Positions 26,001-34,061 of a stretch of 64,000 nt of DNA are shown here, in pieces (position 1 is the first letter of the stretch; each line of letters starts with the position of its first letter). The translations under genes and the position numbers were made by a program. The notes under the pieces are model-generated. The model did not search any database. It saw nothing but the letters and a program-made list of their open reading frames with translations, and had not been told where the DNA came from. Origin of the DNA: Akkermansia sp. RCC_12PD (GTDB taxonomy: Bacteria > Verrucomicrobiota > Verrucomicrobiia > Verrucomicrobiales > Akkermansiaceae); the NCBI RefSeq assembly GCF_036417355.1, contig NZ_CP143889.1:992001-1056000 (forward strand). Reading direction: 5' to 3'.

Positions 26001-27292
26001 ATGACGTATTCCTGCGCCTGCAGGGAGGAATTTTCCGGCGGCACGGCCCCGGCCTGCGGCACGCCGTCCAGGGCGGTCACATGGGAACGGCCCAAGGCCA
26101 GGGAAGAACTGGGAAGGGTAATGTCCCCTTTCACAGCGAGAGTGCCGCCCGGAGCATATGTAATCGTGCCGTTGAAATTTCCGCTTCCCGCCAGGGAACA
26201 ATTCCCTTGAACGACCAGATTTACTTCCGGAACTTCTCCGTTAAAATCAACGGAGGAATTATTCAGGGTAATGGTGACGTTTTTCCCTACGGACTGAATT
26301 TCTCCCGGCTTGCCTTCCCTGTTCGTGTAGGTGATCCGGGCATCATCCAGAATCGTCTGCTTCAGCGTTCCCTGTGAACCTGAAACTCCGGATGTTCCGG
26401 AAAGAATCGCTTCAGCCTCCACTCCCGCTTCAGACATGTCCAGTGTGGAACTTTCCAGCGTGATGGCCGTATTTTTCCCGATGTTCCATAAGCTGGAAAC
26501 CTTTGCCGTAGTCCCGGAGAAAGTCACGGAAGAATTTTCCCGGGTAATCAGAGAGCCCTGATACAGGGCCATGCCCTCCAGCCGCGCGGCGTCCTCCACC
26601 GTAATCGTATTGCTCATTCCCCGGTCCGCCAGGTCCAGCGTGGGCGTTCCCTGCCCCGCATTCATCACGAAGCCGATCACGCCGGAAATATTGTTCAGCA
26701 GCATTCCCTCCCCGATGCGCACGGCGCCGGCGCCCGTCAGCGTTACCACCCGGGCGGCATCGTTTTCAGAAGTCAGGGAATAGAGACCGCCGGCGGGGGC
26801 CGTTTCATCGCTCCCCACATAAAAACTGCGGCCCTCCTCCACATGCCAGGTCTGGTCCGAGGCTACGCGCAACTGGGCAATCCCGAAATCCGCATTGTAT
26901 CCCCCCGTTCTTGTATTTGATACAGTAATGCCGCCATCCTGGATACGAAGGTAAACCTTTTCGTTTGTATTCTTGATGAACAACTGAATTTTCCCTCCGG
27001 GCTGGTTATTGACACCCTCCACCCGGACACCCTTCAGATACCTTCCGTCGGAACCCAGGCCTCCCACGTCCGTTCTTCCCACGGAATCCGCTCCATTAGT
27101 GGTCATCCAGTGCGTGTAGGCAGAAGATTGGGCTCCCGGAGCAACTGACGGGCTCCAATTGGACAAGGTCCCCCAGGCATTTCCTCCCGTCCCTCTCCAG
27201 ACATATTCTGCATCCTCTCCTTTTACAGGAGACAGAATCAGCAGGGAGGAAATCAGAGCGGATAAGAAGCGAAACATGAACATGGCAGTCAA
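23042..27292 (-). CDS. large secreted multidomain sulfatase
   Basis: A 1416-residue exported protein. After a signal peptide (about 1-25) comes a ~470-residue beta-rich region resembling autotransporter-type strand repeats (ANNx-like segments such as NNISGVIGFVMNAGQG, TITVEDAARLEGMALYQG). The sulfatase domain starts at about 503 (RPNIIFVLVDDMGWGDL, metal-binding DD at 512-513), with the formylglycine motif CAPAR at 564-568 and later FTSDNGPHNESG. A PA14-like module (about 1070-1220, YLTVPATGEYKFYLKTD), a BACON-like module (about 1235-1300, LPWTASCDQPWVTVIPASG) and a Verrucomicrobia-type end (DGISNLMKYATGLDP) follow. Likely removes sulfate from mucin or other host glycans. A maturase gene is not in the window. 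Confidence 0.9.
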   Translation of the reverse strand: MTAMFMFRFLSALISSLLILSPVKGEDAEYVWRGTGGNAWGTLSNWSPSVAPGAQSSAYTHWMTTNGADSVGRTDVGGLGSDGRYLKGVRVEGVNNQPGGKIQLFIKNTNEKVYLRIQDGGITVSNTRTGGYNADFGIAQLRVASDQTWHVEEGRSFYVGSDETAPAGGLYSLTSENDAARVVTLTGAGAVRIGEGMLLNNISGVIGFVMNAGQGTPTLDLADRGMSNTITVEDAARLEGMALYQGSLITRENSSVTFSGTTAKVSSLWNIGKNTAITLESSTLDMSEAGVEAEAILSGTSGVSGSQGTLKQTILDDARITYTNREGKPGEIQSVGKNVTITLNNSSVDFNGEVPEVNLVVQGNCSLAGSGNFNGTITYAPGGTLAVKGDITLPSSSLALGRSHVTALDGVPQAGAVPPENSSLQAQEYVILFDSSFEDLIAEWPGSHTLTVQFAEGMEAEITVKDLPKGAVSWSYDRASRRLNLVTNVAEKPSMPSGVSGSRPNIIFVLVDDMGWGDLSVNWTQQDKNGRQVTRRNEFKTPTLDTMATEGMQLRRHYSAAPVCAPARASLLLGVHQGHSRVVRNNTFDYPIENSHTLGTLLKGAGYHTAAIGKWGVGGGGQSGKGLTGAPHMRGFDYFYGIIKHLAGHFHYLTAGSQEIYEYDDQSAAPAWTNVSAKVPGTAYDTDLFGARAKQWIMEHHEKAPSQPFFLYLAFPAPHGCLSAPACAYPEGLGKTGGLQWEKKDGYEACNTAADGWTGVQGDFGPDTYIYPEHTVFGKTESRHATMIRRVDDVLKDMIQLLKELNLDSNTMIVFTSDNGPHNESGSGNYNNGAQDPRYFMSYGMMDGIKRDCWEGGMRVPAVVRWPGVVPSGISLGASQFHDWMATFADVAGVPVPSRCDGVSLLPTLVGVPERQRTGVIYTEYAYGGNTPGYSDFLQAHRNRGRQQQQIVFADGFKGLRMGNAAPATDFEIYDTEKDPQEANNLASSRPDLQEKMKAQALRMRRPSPTAATNFDTAYVAPVAPPSNLRQGRLRQRAWNRGFDWVPDFRQMEEAPAVTGATGASGVLDVNPAISGQKGVELTGYLTVPATGEYKFYLKTDSNKGSKAFVHLHDMQLLDADYAYTPGTEVASNAREGVSSDVQPNAVQTVKLTAGVHPIRIGYVGQGSSSSLSMQWESADAGISKQEIPASAFAYEYVNPFNIDKTEEAVGFAAAETTLTVQTQLPWTASCDQPWVTVIPASGNSTATLAVSVDANSQETHRTAVVTITCDGEQRTFTLTQSAAPPLTGYDKWKKDKFPAGTTEDDMAPGASPAGDGISNLMKYATGLDPLKPCGSVTTLTVRKEEGSQEYLVLDWPVNTEAVDVVFSVESSADLKTWNEEETVVPAGSKGEYRDTVAIDENAPQRRFLRLKVTRE

Positions 27293-27410
27293 TGGAAAAA
27301 AGACCCCGGATGAAAAGGACCGGGACAGGAAATTCTAGCGGAGAAAACGGATTGGATGATGGCAACAAGCATCAGTTAAGCAAACAACATGTGAGAGTCC
27401 CGTTTGAAAG

Positions 27411-27450
27411 AAAAAAGCCGCCTGCTTCGGAAAATCCACAGGACGGCTTG
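27411..27450 (-). terminator. terminator of the PEP-CTERM gene
   Basis: On the minus strand AAGCCGTCCTG and CAGGCGGCTT pair with one bulged base and are followed by TTTTTTCTTT. It lies about 20 bases after the PEP-CTERM stop and separates it from the sulfatase gene. Confidence 0.8.
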
Positions 27451-27470
27451 ATGAAATGTTGCTGAAATGG

Positions 27471-28235
27471 TCAGGCCCTGCGGCGGCGCACCATCAATGC
27501 CGCCAGCCCCAGAAGTCCAAGGGACGCCGTGGCCGGTTCGGGAACCAGCTCCCCATTGATCTGAATGCCGGATAACCCTGCAAAACACCCCTTGTTATAG
27601 GCTTCATGCTGGGAAGCGTCAATCGTGATGGTCAGCGACTCTCCCGCCTTCAGAACAAAGCCATCGAGAAAATCGTAGCCTCCCGTTCTGGGGGTGTCCC
27701 AGTTCCCTGAACTGCCCCCACCCGTAGCAGCATTGAACACAAGAGTTTGCGAACCGACACTATCTATGGAAAGGGCCAAGTTGATAGGCTTGTTGCTCAA
27801 GCCCGTAGTCGTGCCAATCCATCCGTCCTGGCCTGCTACACCACCACCGGTATTCTGAGCAGCTCCACCGCCGGTCACCCCTATCATGGTCAGGTCAATG
27901 GAAGAAATCTGCATGTCCTGGGCAGCGGTGTTGGTAAACGTAAAGGACATGCTCCAGGAACCGCCGCTTGCCACATTGGAATTGGGAGTTACCACGGAGG
28001 ACGGAATGGAACTCTGTCCCAGCAGATCTCCGCTTTGGCCTCCAGCCGGATTTCCTCCTTTGCTGAAAGAGGAAATGGAAGTGGGGCCTTCCAGCCCGTA
28101 TCCAGACTCGTTATTAATCGTTACCGATCCAAGGCTGTTACCCGTCCGGTTGAATGTCGTCGTGCACAAGACCGCCGCCTGAGCCGATGCCGCAGCCAGG
28201 GCAAGAGATGAGAGCAGGAACAAAGTTTTCTTCAT
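27471..28235 (-). CDS. exported PEP-CTERM anchored protein of unknown function
   Basis: A 254-residue protein with a signal peptide (MKKTLFLLSSLALAAASAQA), a Gly/Ser/Thr-rich beta-sandwich-like body, and a C-terminal PEP-CTERM tail (VPEPATASLGLLGLAALMV followed by RRRRA). The tail is cut and the protein sorted by exosortase in exopolysaccharide-producing Gram-negative bacteria. The body has no motif I can name. A promoter-like pair (TTGACT 28303-28308, 17 bases, TAAGAA 28280-28285) lies 45 bases upstream, its spacer being the left dyad of the element at 28281-28476. It is separated from the sulfatase gene by a terminator. Confidence 0.82.
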   Translation of the reverse strand: MKKTLFLLSSLALAAASAQAAVLCTTTFNRTGNSLGSVTINNESGYGLEGPTSISSFSKGGNPAGGQSGDLLGQSSIPSSVVTPNSNVASGGSWSMSFTFTNTAAQDMQISSIDLTMIGVTGGGAAQNTGGGVAGQDGWIGTTTGLSNKPINLALSIDSVGSQTLVFNAATGGGSSGNWDTPRTGGYDFLDGFVLKAGESLTITIDASQHEAYNKGCFAGLSGIQINGELVPEPATASLGLLGLAALMVRRRRA

Positions 28236-28280
28236 GATACTGCAAGTGTAAGTTAAAGTGCCAAAGAGTCAGCCTCATCT

Positions 28281-28476
28281 TCTTAGCGGATTGCAAATTC
28301 GAAGTCAACATGTTTTTTTCAGACAAAACGATTTATAAGGATTAACCCTGAGAAAATAGTCAGATTACCCAAGTCTAGTTTTTCATTTTATCAATATTCA
28401 TGTTACTTTATTATTAAGTAATTATATCATTCATCGGACAAGGCTTCTCCTTGGACGAATTTGCAATCCGCTCAGA
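28281..28476. repeat. 196-bp element bounded by inverted CGGATT dyads, copy 1
   Basis: AGCGGATTGCAAATTCG (28285-28301) recurs exactly inverted at 28456-28472; allowing one mismatch the arms are 21 bases. Each arm is itself a near-palindrome (CGGATT-GCA-AATTCG). The core is A+T-rich without a gene. The same design occurs at 40229-40415. On the minus strand the left arm sits exactly between TTGACT and TAAGAA; on the plus strand the right arm is followed by GATTAT (28475-28480). It could be a small mobile element with outward promoters or a pair of operators in a divergent promoter region. Confidence 0.6.
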
Positions 28477-28631
28477 TTATCTGGAAATTGACGTTGTGTT
28501 TCTTTTCATTTTCCGGGCAAAAAATCCGGAATCTACAGATCAATAACGTCTTGCCAGAATGCAATGGAAAAGTTACGTTTCACACGCGGACGGCCTCTTG
28601 TTATTTCTGCCCGGGAGTCCTCCTTTTCAAC

Positions 28632-30101
28632 ATGAACGGTTACTGCTACTTCATTCTGGGAATGCTGGTCCTGGCGGCCGGCTATTTTACGTACGGCCGC
28701 GTGCTGGAGCGGATTTTCCAGCCGGACTCGGAACGCCGGACACCGGCCGTGGCGTACACGGACGGCGTGGATTACGTGGTCATGCCGCGCTGGCGCATCT
28801 TCCTGATTCAATTGCTGAACATCGCAGGGCTGGGCCCCATTTTCGGAGCCGTGATGGGGGTGCTGTACGGCCCCGCCGCCCTGCTCTGGATCGTGTTCGG
28901 CTGCATCTTCGGCGGCATGGTGCACGACTATTTCTCCGGCATGATCTCCCTGCGGCACAAGGGGGAGAACCTTCCGGAAATCCTGGGCCGCTATCTGGGA
29001 AGCCAGGCCCAGTGGATCAGCCGCGCGGCCTGCATTGTGTTCAGTGTGCTGGTGGGGGTGGTATTCGCCGTGGGGCCTGCCGCCATTCTGGCCCCGATGA
29101 CGGGGTGGAACGTCTCCACATGGGTATGGATCATCTTCGGCTACTACTTTCTGGCTACCATTCTGCCCATCCAGGCCATCATGGGGCGGGTGTACCCCCT
29201 GTTTTCCGTAGCGCTGATCATCATGGTGGCCGGCATTCTGGGCGTGATGCTGCTGATGCCCTTTGCGGAATCCATGCCGTACTGGATGCACATTCCCCGC
29301 ATGGAGGTGCTGCCGGACATGGACTTTTTCCACAACCTCCACCCGGCGGACTTCCCGCTGTTCCCGGTCATGTTCATCACGATTGCCTGCGGAGCCGTGA
29401 GCGGCTTCCACGCCACCCAGTCCCCCCTGATGGCCCGCTGCCTGAAAACGGAAAAGGAAGGCCTGCCCGTCTTCGGCGGAGCCATGATTACGGAAGGCGT
29501 CATCGCCTTCATCTGGGCCGCAGCCGCCCTGACCTTCTACGGTTCTCCGGAGGCGCTGGGCATAGCTACCGCCAACGGGAAAGCCCCTGCCCTGGCCATC
29601 CAGATGATTTCGGAATCCTGGATGGGGCACGCAGGTTCCATTCTGGTGATGATCGGCGTCGTGATCCTGCCCATCAGCACGGGAGACGGAGCCCTGCGGG
29701 TAACGCGCCTGATGATTGCCGACTGCTTCAAGCTGAACCAGGAGCAGTTGAGCCGCCGCCTGATGATCGCTATCCCCCTGTTTGCCGTGGCCATCGCCGT
29801 GAGCAGCATGGATTACAACATTATCTGGCAGTACTTCGGCTGGGCAAACCAGCTCCTGGCGGCATCCACGCTGTGGGCTGTCTCCATCTATCTGCGCAGC
29901 AAAACCCGCTGCTGCTGGATAGCCGCCGTTCCCGCCGCGTTCCTGAGCCTGGTCGTCTTCCAATACCTGTTTTCCAGCCCGGAAATGTGCGGGTTCGGTT
30001 ATGAGGCGTCGCTTATCGCCAGCGTCGTGGCGGTAGTCGTTATCGGTGTTCTCTGCCTGTTCCGCAGTTCCGGGCTGAGGGAATCGGAAGAAATTGCATA
30101 A
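28632..30101 (+). CDS. cstA: carbon starvation CstA family transporter
   Basis: A 489-residue membrane protein with about 13 hydrophobic segments. The CstA motifs include AGLGPIFGAVMGVLYGPAALLWI, GGMVHDYFSGMISLRHKGE and ISTGDGALRVTR. Family members import peptides or pyruvate during carbon limitation. At 489 residues it belongs to the shorter CstA group, not the ~700-residue Escherichia coli form. I chose ATG 28632 because the first membrane helix follows at once; the frame runs back to 28461 but that part overlaps the dyad element. It lies in a divergent region with the PEP-CTERM gene. Confidence 0.9.
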   Translation: MNGYCYFILGMLVLAAGYFTYGRVLERIFQPDSERRTPAVAYTDGVDYVVMPRWRIFLIQLLNIAGLGPIFGAVMGVLYGPAALLWIVFGCIFGGMVHDYFSGMISLRHKGENLPEILGRYLGSQAQWISRAACIVFSVLVGVVFAVGPAAILAPMTGWNVSTWVWIIFGYYFLATILPIQAIMGRVYPLFSVALIIMVAGILGVMLLMPFAESMPYWMHIPRMEVLPDMDFFHNLHPADFPLFPVMFITIACGAVSGFHATQSPLMARCLKTEKEGLPVFGGAMITEGVIAFIWAAAALTFYGSPEALGIATANGKAPALAIQMISESWMGHAGSILVMIGVVILPISTGDGALRVTRLMIADCFKLNQEQLSRRLMIAIPLFAVAIAVSSMDYNIIWQYFGWANQLLAASTLWAVSIYLRSKTRCCWIAAVPAAFLSLVVFQYLFSSPEMCGFGYEASLIASVVAVVVIGVLCLFRSSGLRESEEIA

Positions 30102-30119
30102 AATACCGGAAGCCAAAAC

Positions 30120-30154
30120 GGGAGGTCCCATGAGCTGAAGGTACGGAGCCTCCC
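30120..30154 (+). terminator. possible terminator after cstA
   Basis: GGGAGG (30120-30125) and CCTCCC (30149-30154) can pair with an additional TCC/GGA step inside, followed by TTCTG. It is 18 bases after the cstA stop. The T-tract is poor. Confidence 0.35.
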
Positions 30155-30379
30155 TTCTGCGTCCTTCCACAGCATCTCCCCCGGGAGCGGCATCCCTTCC
30201 ACCTACAGCCCCCGGATACTGATGACCCCCTGGGATGCGGCTCCCTGGGCTCTTCCGGCTTGCCAGCAACACGGGGAAAAGTTAAGCTCCGCGGACAGGC
30301 GCCCTTTGCCGGGCCGCCCTGCCTGGTCCGGAATCCCGTACTGAATCCAGAAAAACGGAGGAACCAAGCATATGATTTC

Positions 30380-31723
30380 ATGAAACATGACTCCCACACC
30401 CCCGGACCGGTTGACAAGGTGCCTTGGGGTGCCTTCTGGCGGCTCGTGCTGATCCAGGCGCAGAACTCCTTCAACGAAAAGGGGGCCCAGTTCCTGCTGA
30501 TTCCCCTGGGCGTATGGCTGTACGGTACGCAGGGAGACCTGGAATATCCGCTGGGGGCCATCATCGTTCTTCCCTTCATCCTGTTTTCCCCCTTTGTCGG
30601 GTGGCTGTCCGACCGCTTCTGCAAGGCTCGCATCATTCAATTCATGGCCCTTCTCCAAATATGCGTGCTGGGGGGAATGTACTGGAGCCTGCGCTCCCAC
30701 AACCTGAACGGAGCCATCCTGTGGTTCTGCGTCTTTGCCTTGCAGGCCACCATTTTCAGTCCGTCAAAAAAGGGAATCGTGAAGGACATTGTGGGAACGT
30801 CCCGCATGGGATTTGCCAGCGGCATTGTGGAAATGGCCTCCATCCTCAGCCTGCTGATCGGCCAGATAGGCGTCTTCGTCTGGTTCCGCTACCTGCTGGA
30901 GCCTTCCACGGACACCGTCTGGCATCATTTGCTGGGGGACGGCTTCTTCCAGTGGTTTGACGCATGGCTAAAACCCTCCGGCCTCAGCGACGGCTGGTAC
31001 GCCGCCTCCTTCCCGTGCCTGGTGTTCCTTCTGCTGGCCATTCCCGTGGCAATTTCCAGCTTCTATCTTCCGCGGTACGCTCCGGAAGGGTTCAGGCCCT
31101 TTTCCTGGTCCCTGTTTTACGAGCACTTCCACCAGCTTTCCAAAATGTGGAAAAACAGGAACTTGCGCGTCAGCGAAATGGGCATAGGCTACTTCTGGTT
31201 TTTTGGGGGCACCGTGATGCTGATGACCATCCAGATGGCCAAGGAAATCTCCGGCGGCGGCGACGATTTCAGCTCCGTGGGGGCCGTGCTGATGGCCTGG
31301 ATGAGCGGCGGTACCGTACTGGGGGGCATCCTCGCCTCCCTGATGTGCAGACACCACATCCGCATGAAAGTCTCCGTGGCGGGGGGGGCGCTGATGGCCT
31401 TGAGCTGCCTGGCCCTTTCCACGGTCTCCATGACCTCATCCGTCTTCTACGCCCTGCTGATGGCGGCCGGCATCTCCGCCGCCCTGTTCCTGGTGCCGCT
31501 GAACGCCTTCTTTCAAGACCGGGCGGACAACGACAAGCGCGGCGACATGATTGCCGCCGGAAACCTGGTGGACTGTGTTCTGGGTCTTGCGGCCGTGGGA
31601 TTCCAGTACGCCATGATGCTGGTCATCCCCCCATCCTGGCAGTTCGTCGTGATGGGCGTCCTGAGCCTGTGCATGACCTGGCTGATCTTCCGTTTTTCCC
31701 GTGCAGCCGGAGGAGTAGTATGA
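30380..31723 (+). CDS. MFS transporter, LplT-like (lysophospholipid transporter type)
   Basis: A 447-residue major facilitator protein with about 12 membrane segments. The regions QNSFNEKGAQFLLIPLG, LFSPFVGWLSDRFCKARI and TIFSPSKKGIVKDIVG resemble LplT, which flips lysophospholipids to the cytoplasmic side of the inner membrane. I chose ATG 30380. GGAGG at 30357-30361 is 10 bases before an out-of-frame ATG (30372) whose three-codon frame ends in a TGA overlapping ATG 30380, a small upstream ORF that may set expression. A TTG frame starting at 30260 seems too long. No acyltransferase partner gene is adjacent. Confidence 0.82.
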   Translation: MKHDSHTPGPVDKVPWGAFWRLVLIQAQNSFNEKGAQFLLIPLGVWLYGTQGDLEYPLGAIIVLPFILFSPFVGWLSDRFCKARIIQFMALLQICVLGGMYWSLRSHNLNGAILWFCVFALQATIFSPSKKGIVKDIVGTSRMGFASGIVEMASILSLLIGQIGVFVWFRYLLEPSTDTVWHHLLGDGFFQWFDAWLKPSGLSDGWYAASFPCLVFLLLAIPVAISSFYLPRYAPEGFRPFSWSLFYEHFHQLSKMWKNRNLRVSEMGIGYFWFFGGTVMLMTIQMAKEISGGGDDFSSVGAVLMAWMSGGTVLGGILASLMCRHHIRMKVSVAGGALMALSCLALSTVSMTSSVFYALLMAAGISAALFLVPLNAFFQDRADNDKRGDMIAAGNLVDCVLGLAAVGFQYAMMLVIPPSWQFVVMGVLSLCMTWLIFRFSRAAGGVV

Positions 31724-31883
31724 AAAATCATTTAAAAACAGCATATTGAGATTAAAAATGCCTTTGATGCCTCTGATCCCCCGCTTCCAATTCCCGTTGG
31801 CGTGCGGCACTCTCCCGCCAGGGCACGCGATTTACTTGCAAACCGGCCTCTCTTAGGGCAACATGGGGGAACAACAAGAAGCC

Positions 31884-32477
31884 ATGAAAAAGTATTTTAC
31901 CCTTCTGCTGTGTTCCTTGTGCGCCCTGGCGGCCTTTACGGCCTGCGCCGACTCCACCGCCGGACTCAAGGACGTGAAAGTAGTCATGTCCACCACCAAG
32001 GGGGACATTGAACTGGCCCTCTATCCCTGCAAGGCACCAGTTACTGTCGCCAACTTCCTGAACCTCATTAACAGGGGCTATTACAAGGGAGTAACCTTCC
32101 ACCGCGTGATTCCGGACTTCATGATCCAGGGAGGCGATCCCCAGGGCACGGGCATGGGCGGTCCCGGCTATGAGTTTGAAGACGAATTCTCCCCCGACCT
32201 CAAACACGACGGTCCCGGTATCCTTTCCATGGCAAACCGCGGTCCCCGGACCAACGGCTCCCAGTTCTTCATCACCCACGTGGCTACGCCCCATCTTGAC
32301 GGACGCCATACCGTCTTCGGGAAAGTGCTGAAAGGGCAAGCCGTCGTCAACGCCATTGCCCGCGGAGACAAAATCAAGGACATCCGCATTCTGGACAAGG
32401 CCGAGGCAGACGCCGTTCTGAAAGTGGAAGCCGCCCGGGTGGCCGAGTGGAACAAGACGCTGGACGCACAGAAGTAA
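31884..32477 (+). CDS. exported cyclophilin-type peptidyl-prolyl isomerase
   Basis: A ~197-residue protein catalysing cis/trans isomerisation of Xaa-Pro bonds. It starts with a lipoprotein-like signal ([21 protein letters not shown], lipobox AFTAC), so it should be tethered in the periplasm. The cyclophilin core contains [40 protein letters not shown] and [12 protein letters not shown], all catalytic residues present. I chose ATG 31884 because the signal peptide follows; a frame from 31863 adds seven residues. It is followed by the zinc-ribbon gene 31 bases later. Confidence 0.9.
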   Translation: MKKYFTLLLCSLCALAAFTACADSTAGLKDVKVVMSTTKGDIELALYPCKAPVTVANFLNLINRGYYKGVTFHRVIPDFMIQGGDPQGTGMGGPGYEFEDEFSPDLKHDGPGILSMANRGPRTNGSQFFITHVATPHLDGRHTVFGKVLKGQAVVNAIARGDKIKDIRILDKAEADAVLKVEAARVAEWNKTLDAQK

Positions 32478-32508
32478 TTCATGCCGACCGTCCCGTATTG
32501 CCCCTCCC

Positions 32509-32766
32509 ATGGCTCCCAACATCTTCACCCGGCTGATCGACTACATTTCCATACCCAGGGAAGTGGAGGCAACGCCGGAAAACCTGGCCAAATGGGAGAA
32601 AAGGGCGCCCGGCTGGGTAATGCACTGCAACAAGTGCGGTCTGGAAGAACCCTTCGGGAAATACGGCATCCTTTACAAATCATCCGGCAGGAAGAGGAAC
32701 TTCGGCCGTTGCCCCCGGTGCCGCAAATGGTCCTGGCTTGTCATTGACAAAAGAAAGGAACTGTAA
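32509..32766 (+). CDS. small zinc-ribbon protein of unknown function
   Basis: An 85-residue protein with two Cys pairs (HCNKCGLEE around residue 39 and RCPRCRKW around 67) spaced as in a zinc ribbon, and a basic end (KRKEL). No family is recognised beyond the fold. It follows the cyclophilin gene by 31 bases and may share its transcript. Confidence 0.72.
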   Translation: MAPNIFTRLIDYISIPREVEATPENLAKWEKRAPGWVMHCNKCGLEEPFGKYGILYKSSGRKRNFGRCPRCRKWSWLVIDKRKEL

Positions 32767-32828
32767 CATCTCTTCCCCATCATTCATCAAACATACTTAT
32801 CCATTCCACCAAACAATTATTTATTTTT

Positions 32829-33977
32829 ATGAAAACACTCATTAAAAACGCACGCATCATTTCCCCCGGCATCGACCTGCCCGGGGCAGCCGTGGAAATC
32901 GAAGGAACGGTCATCACCGCCGTTTATCCCGCCGGGAGCGAACTTCCCGCGGCGGACAAGGTGGTGGACGCGGAAGGCAAGATGCTCCTTCCCGGATTCA
33001 TCGACATCCACAGCCACGGTGCCGGCGGCTGCGACACCTGCGACGCAAAGCTGGAAAGCCTCCGCACCATCGCGGAATGCAAAATGAAGGAAGGCGTCAC
33101 CTCCTGGCTGCCGACCACCCTCACCCTGTCTCCCAAGGTGCTGGAAAACGTGTGCGCCTCCGTAGCGGAATACATGAAGAACCAGGAATTTGCGAAAACC
33201 CCCGGCGTTCATCTGGAAGGGCCGTTCATCAATCCCAAGTGCTGCGGTGCGCAAAACCCCGCCTTTGTCCGCCAGCCGGACTATGATGAAGTAGCCAATC
33301 TCAATTCCATCGCCAAGGTGCTGCTGGTCTCCCTGGCGCCGGAAATGCCCGGCGCCGTGGACTTCATTTCGAAAGCATCCGCCGCAGGCATCCGCTGCTC
33401 CGCCGGCCACAGCGCGGCTACCCACGAGGATTTCAACAAGGCGAAAGCCGCCGGCCTGGTCCACCTGACCCACTACTGCAACCAGATGTCCCCCCTGCAC
33501 CACCGTGAAATCGGCCTTGTGGGCTCCGGACTGCTGGACAGGGAAATCAAGATCGAAATCATTTGCGACACCATCCACCTCTGCGCGGACATGCTCAAAA
33601 CCGTATTCAAGAACAAGGAAACGGACCAGATGATGATGATCACGGACTCCCTGGCCTGCTCCTGGATGCCGGACGGCCCCGGCGACCTCGGCGGCCTGCC
33701 CATCATCGTGAAGGACGGCGTGGCTCGCTTGCAGGAATCCGGCGCCCTGGCCGGCAGCACCCTCAAATATGCCCACGGCCTGAAAAACGTGCACCGCCTG
33801 ACCGGCAAGCCCCTCAGCGAGCTGGTCAAGGCTACCTCCTGGAACCAGGCCCAGTCCCTGGGACTGGAAGGCCTCGGCAAGATCGCGCCCGGCTTCACGG
33901 CGGACATGGTCCTGCTGGACGATGATTTCAACACCTCCAGGGTGTTCATCGACGGCGTAGAAAAATACAGCGCCTGA
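32829..33977 (+). CDS. nagA: N-acetylglucosamine-6-phosphate deacetylase
   Basis: A 382-residue cytoplasmic amidohydrolase that converts GlcNAc-6-phosphate to glucosamine-6-phosphate, the first committed step of GlcNAc use and of amino-sugar recycling. The metal-site motif PGFIDIHSHGAGG (about 55-67), GVHLEGPFINPKCCGA (about 128-143), SAGHSAAT and the closing Asp region MITDSLACSW are present. Length is normal. It is preceded by 62 bases of A+T-rich DNA and followed by a perfect 16-bp hairpin. With galK and the sulfatase it fits a mucin-glycan diet. Confidence 0.94.
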   Translation: MKTLIKNARIISPGIDLPGAAVEIEGTVITAVYPAGSELPAADKVVDAEGKMLLPGFIDIHSHGAGGCDTCDAKLESLRTIAECKMKEGVTSWLPTTLTLSPKVLENVCASVAEYMKNQEFAKTPGVHLEGPFINPKCCGAQNPAFVRQPDYDEVANLNSIAKVLLVSLAPEMPGAVDFISKASAAGIRCSAGHSAATHEDFNKAKAAGLVHLTHYCNQMSPLHHREIGLVGSGLLDREIKIEIICDTIHLCADMLKTVFKNKETDQMMMITDSLACSWMPDGPGDLGGLPIIVKDGVARLQESGALAGSTLKYAHGLKNVHRLTGKPLSELVKATSWNQAQSLGLEGLGKIAPGFTADMVLLDDDFNTSRVFIDGVEKYSA

Positions 33978-33988
33978 ATGCGCACACT

Positions 33989-34023
33989 TGTGTGATGGAG
34001 CGGCTTTGCCGCTCCATCACACA
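33989..34023 (+). other. perfect 16-bp hairpin after nagA
   Basis: TGTGTGATGGAGCGGC (33989-34004) pairs with GCCGCTCCATCACACA (34008-34023) around TTT. It starts 12 bases after the nagA stop and lies before the E2-like gene. Only weak T-richness follows (GCACTTTCCC), so termination may be partial. Confidence 0.7.
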
Positions 34024-34061
34024 GCACTTTCCCATATTCCAACATTCAATATTCACTCTCC

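Noticed and set aside
28533-30272. Antisense frame of 579 codons opposite cstA
   Set aside because: His/Gly/Asp-rich shadow of a membrane protein gene; cstA motifs are on the other strand.
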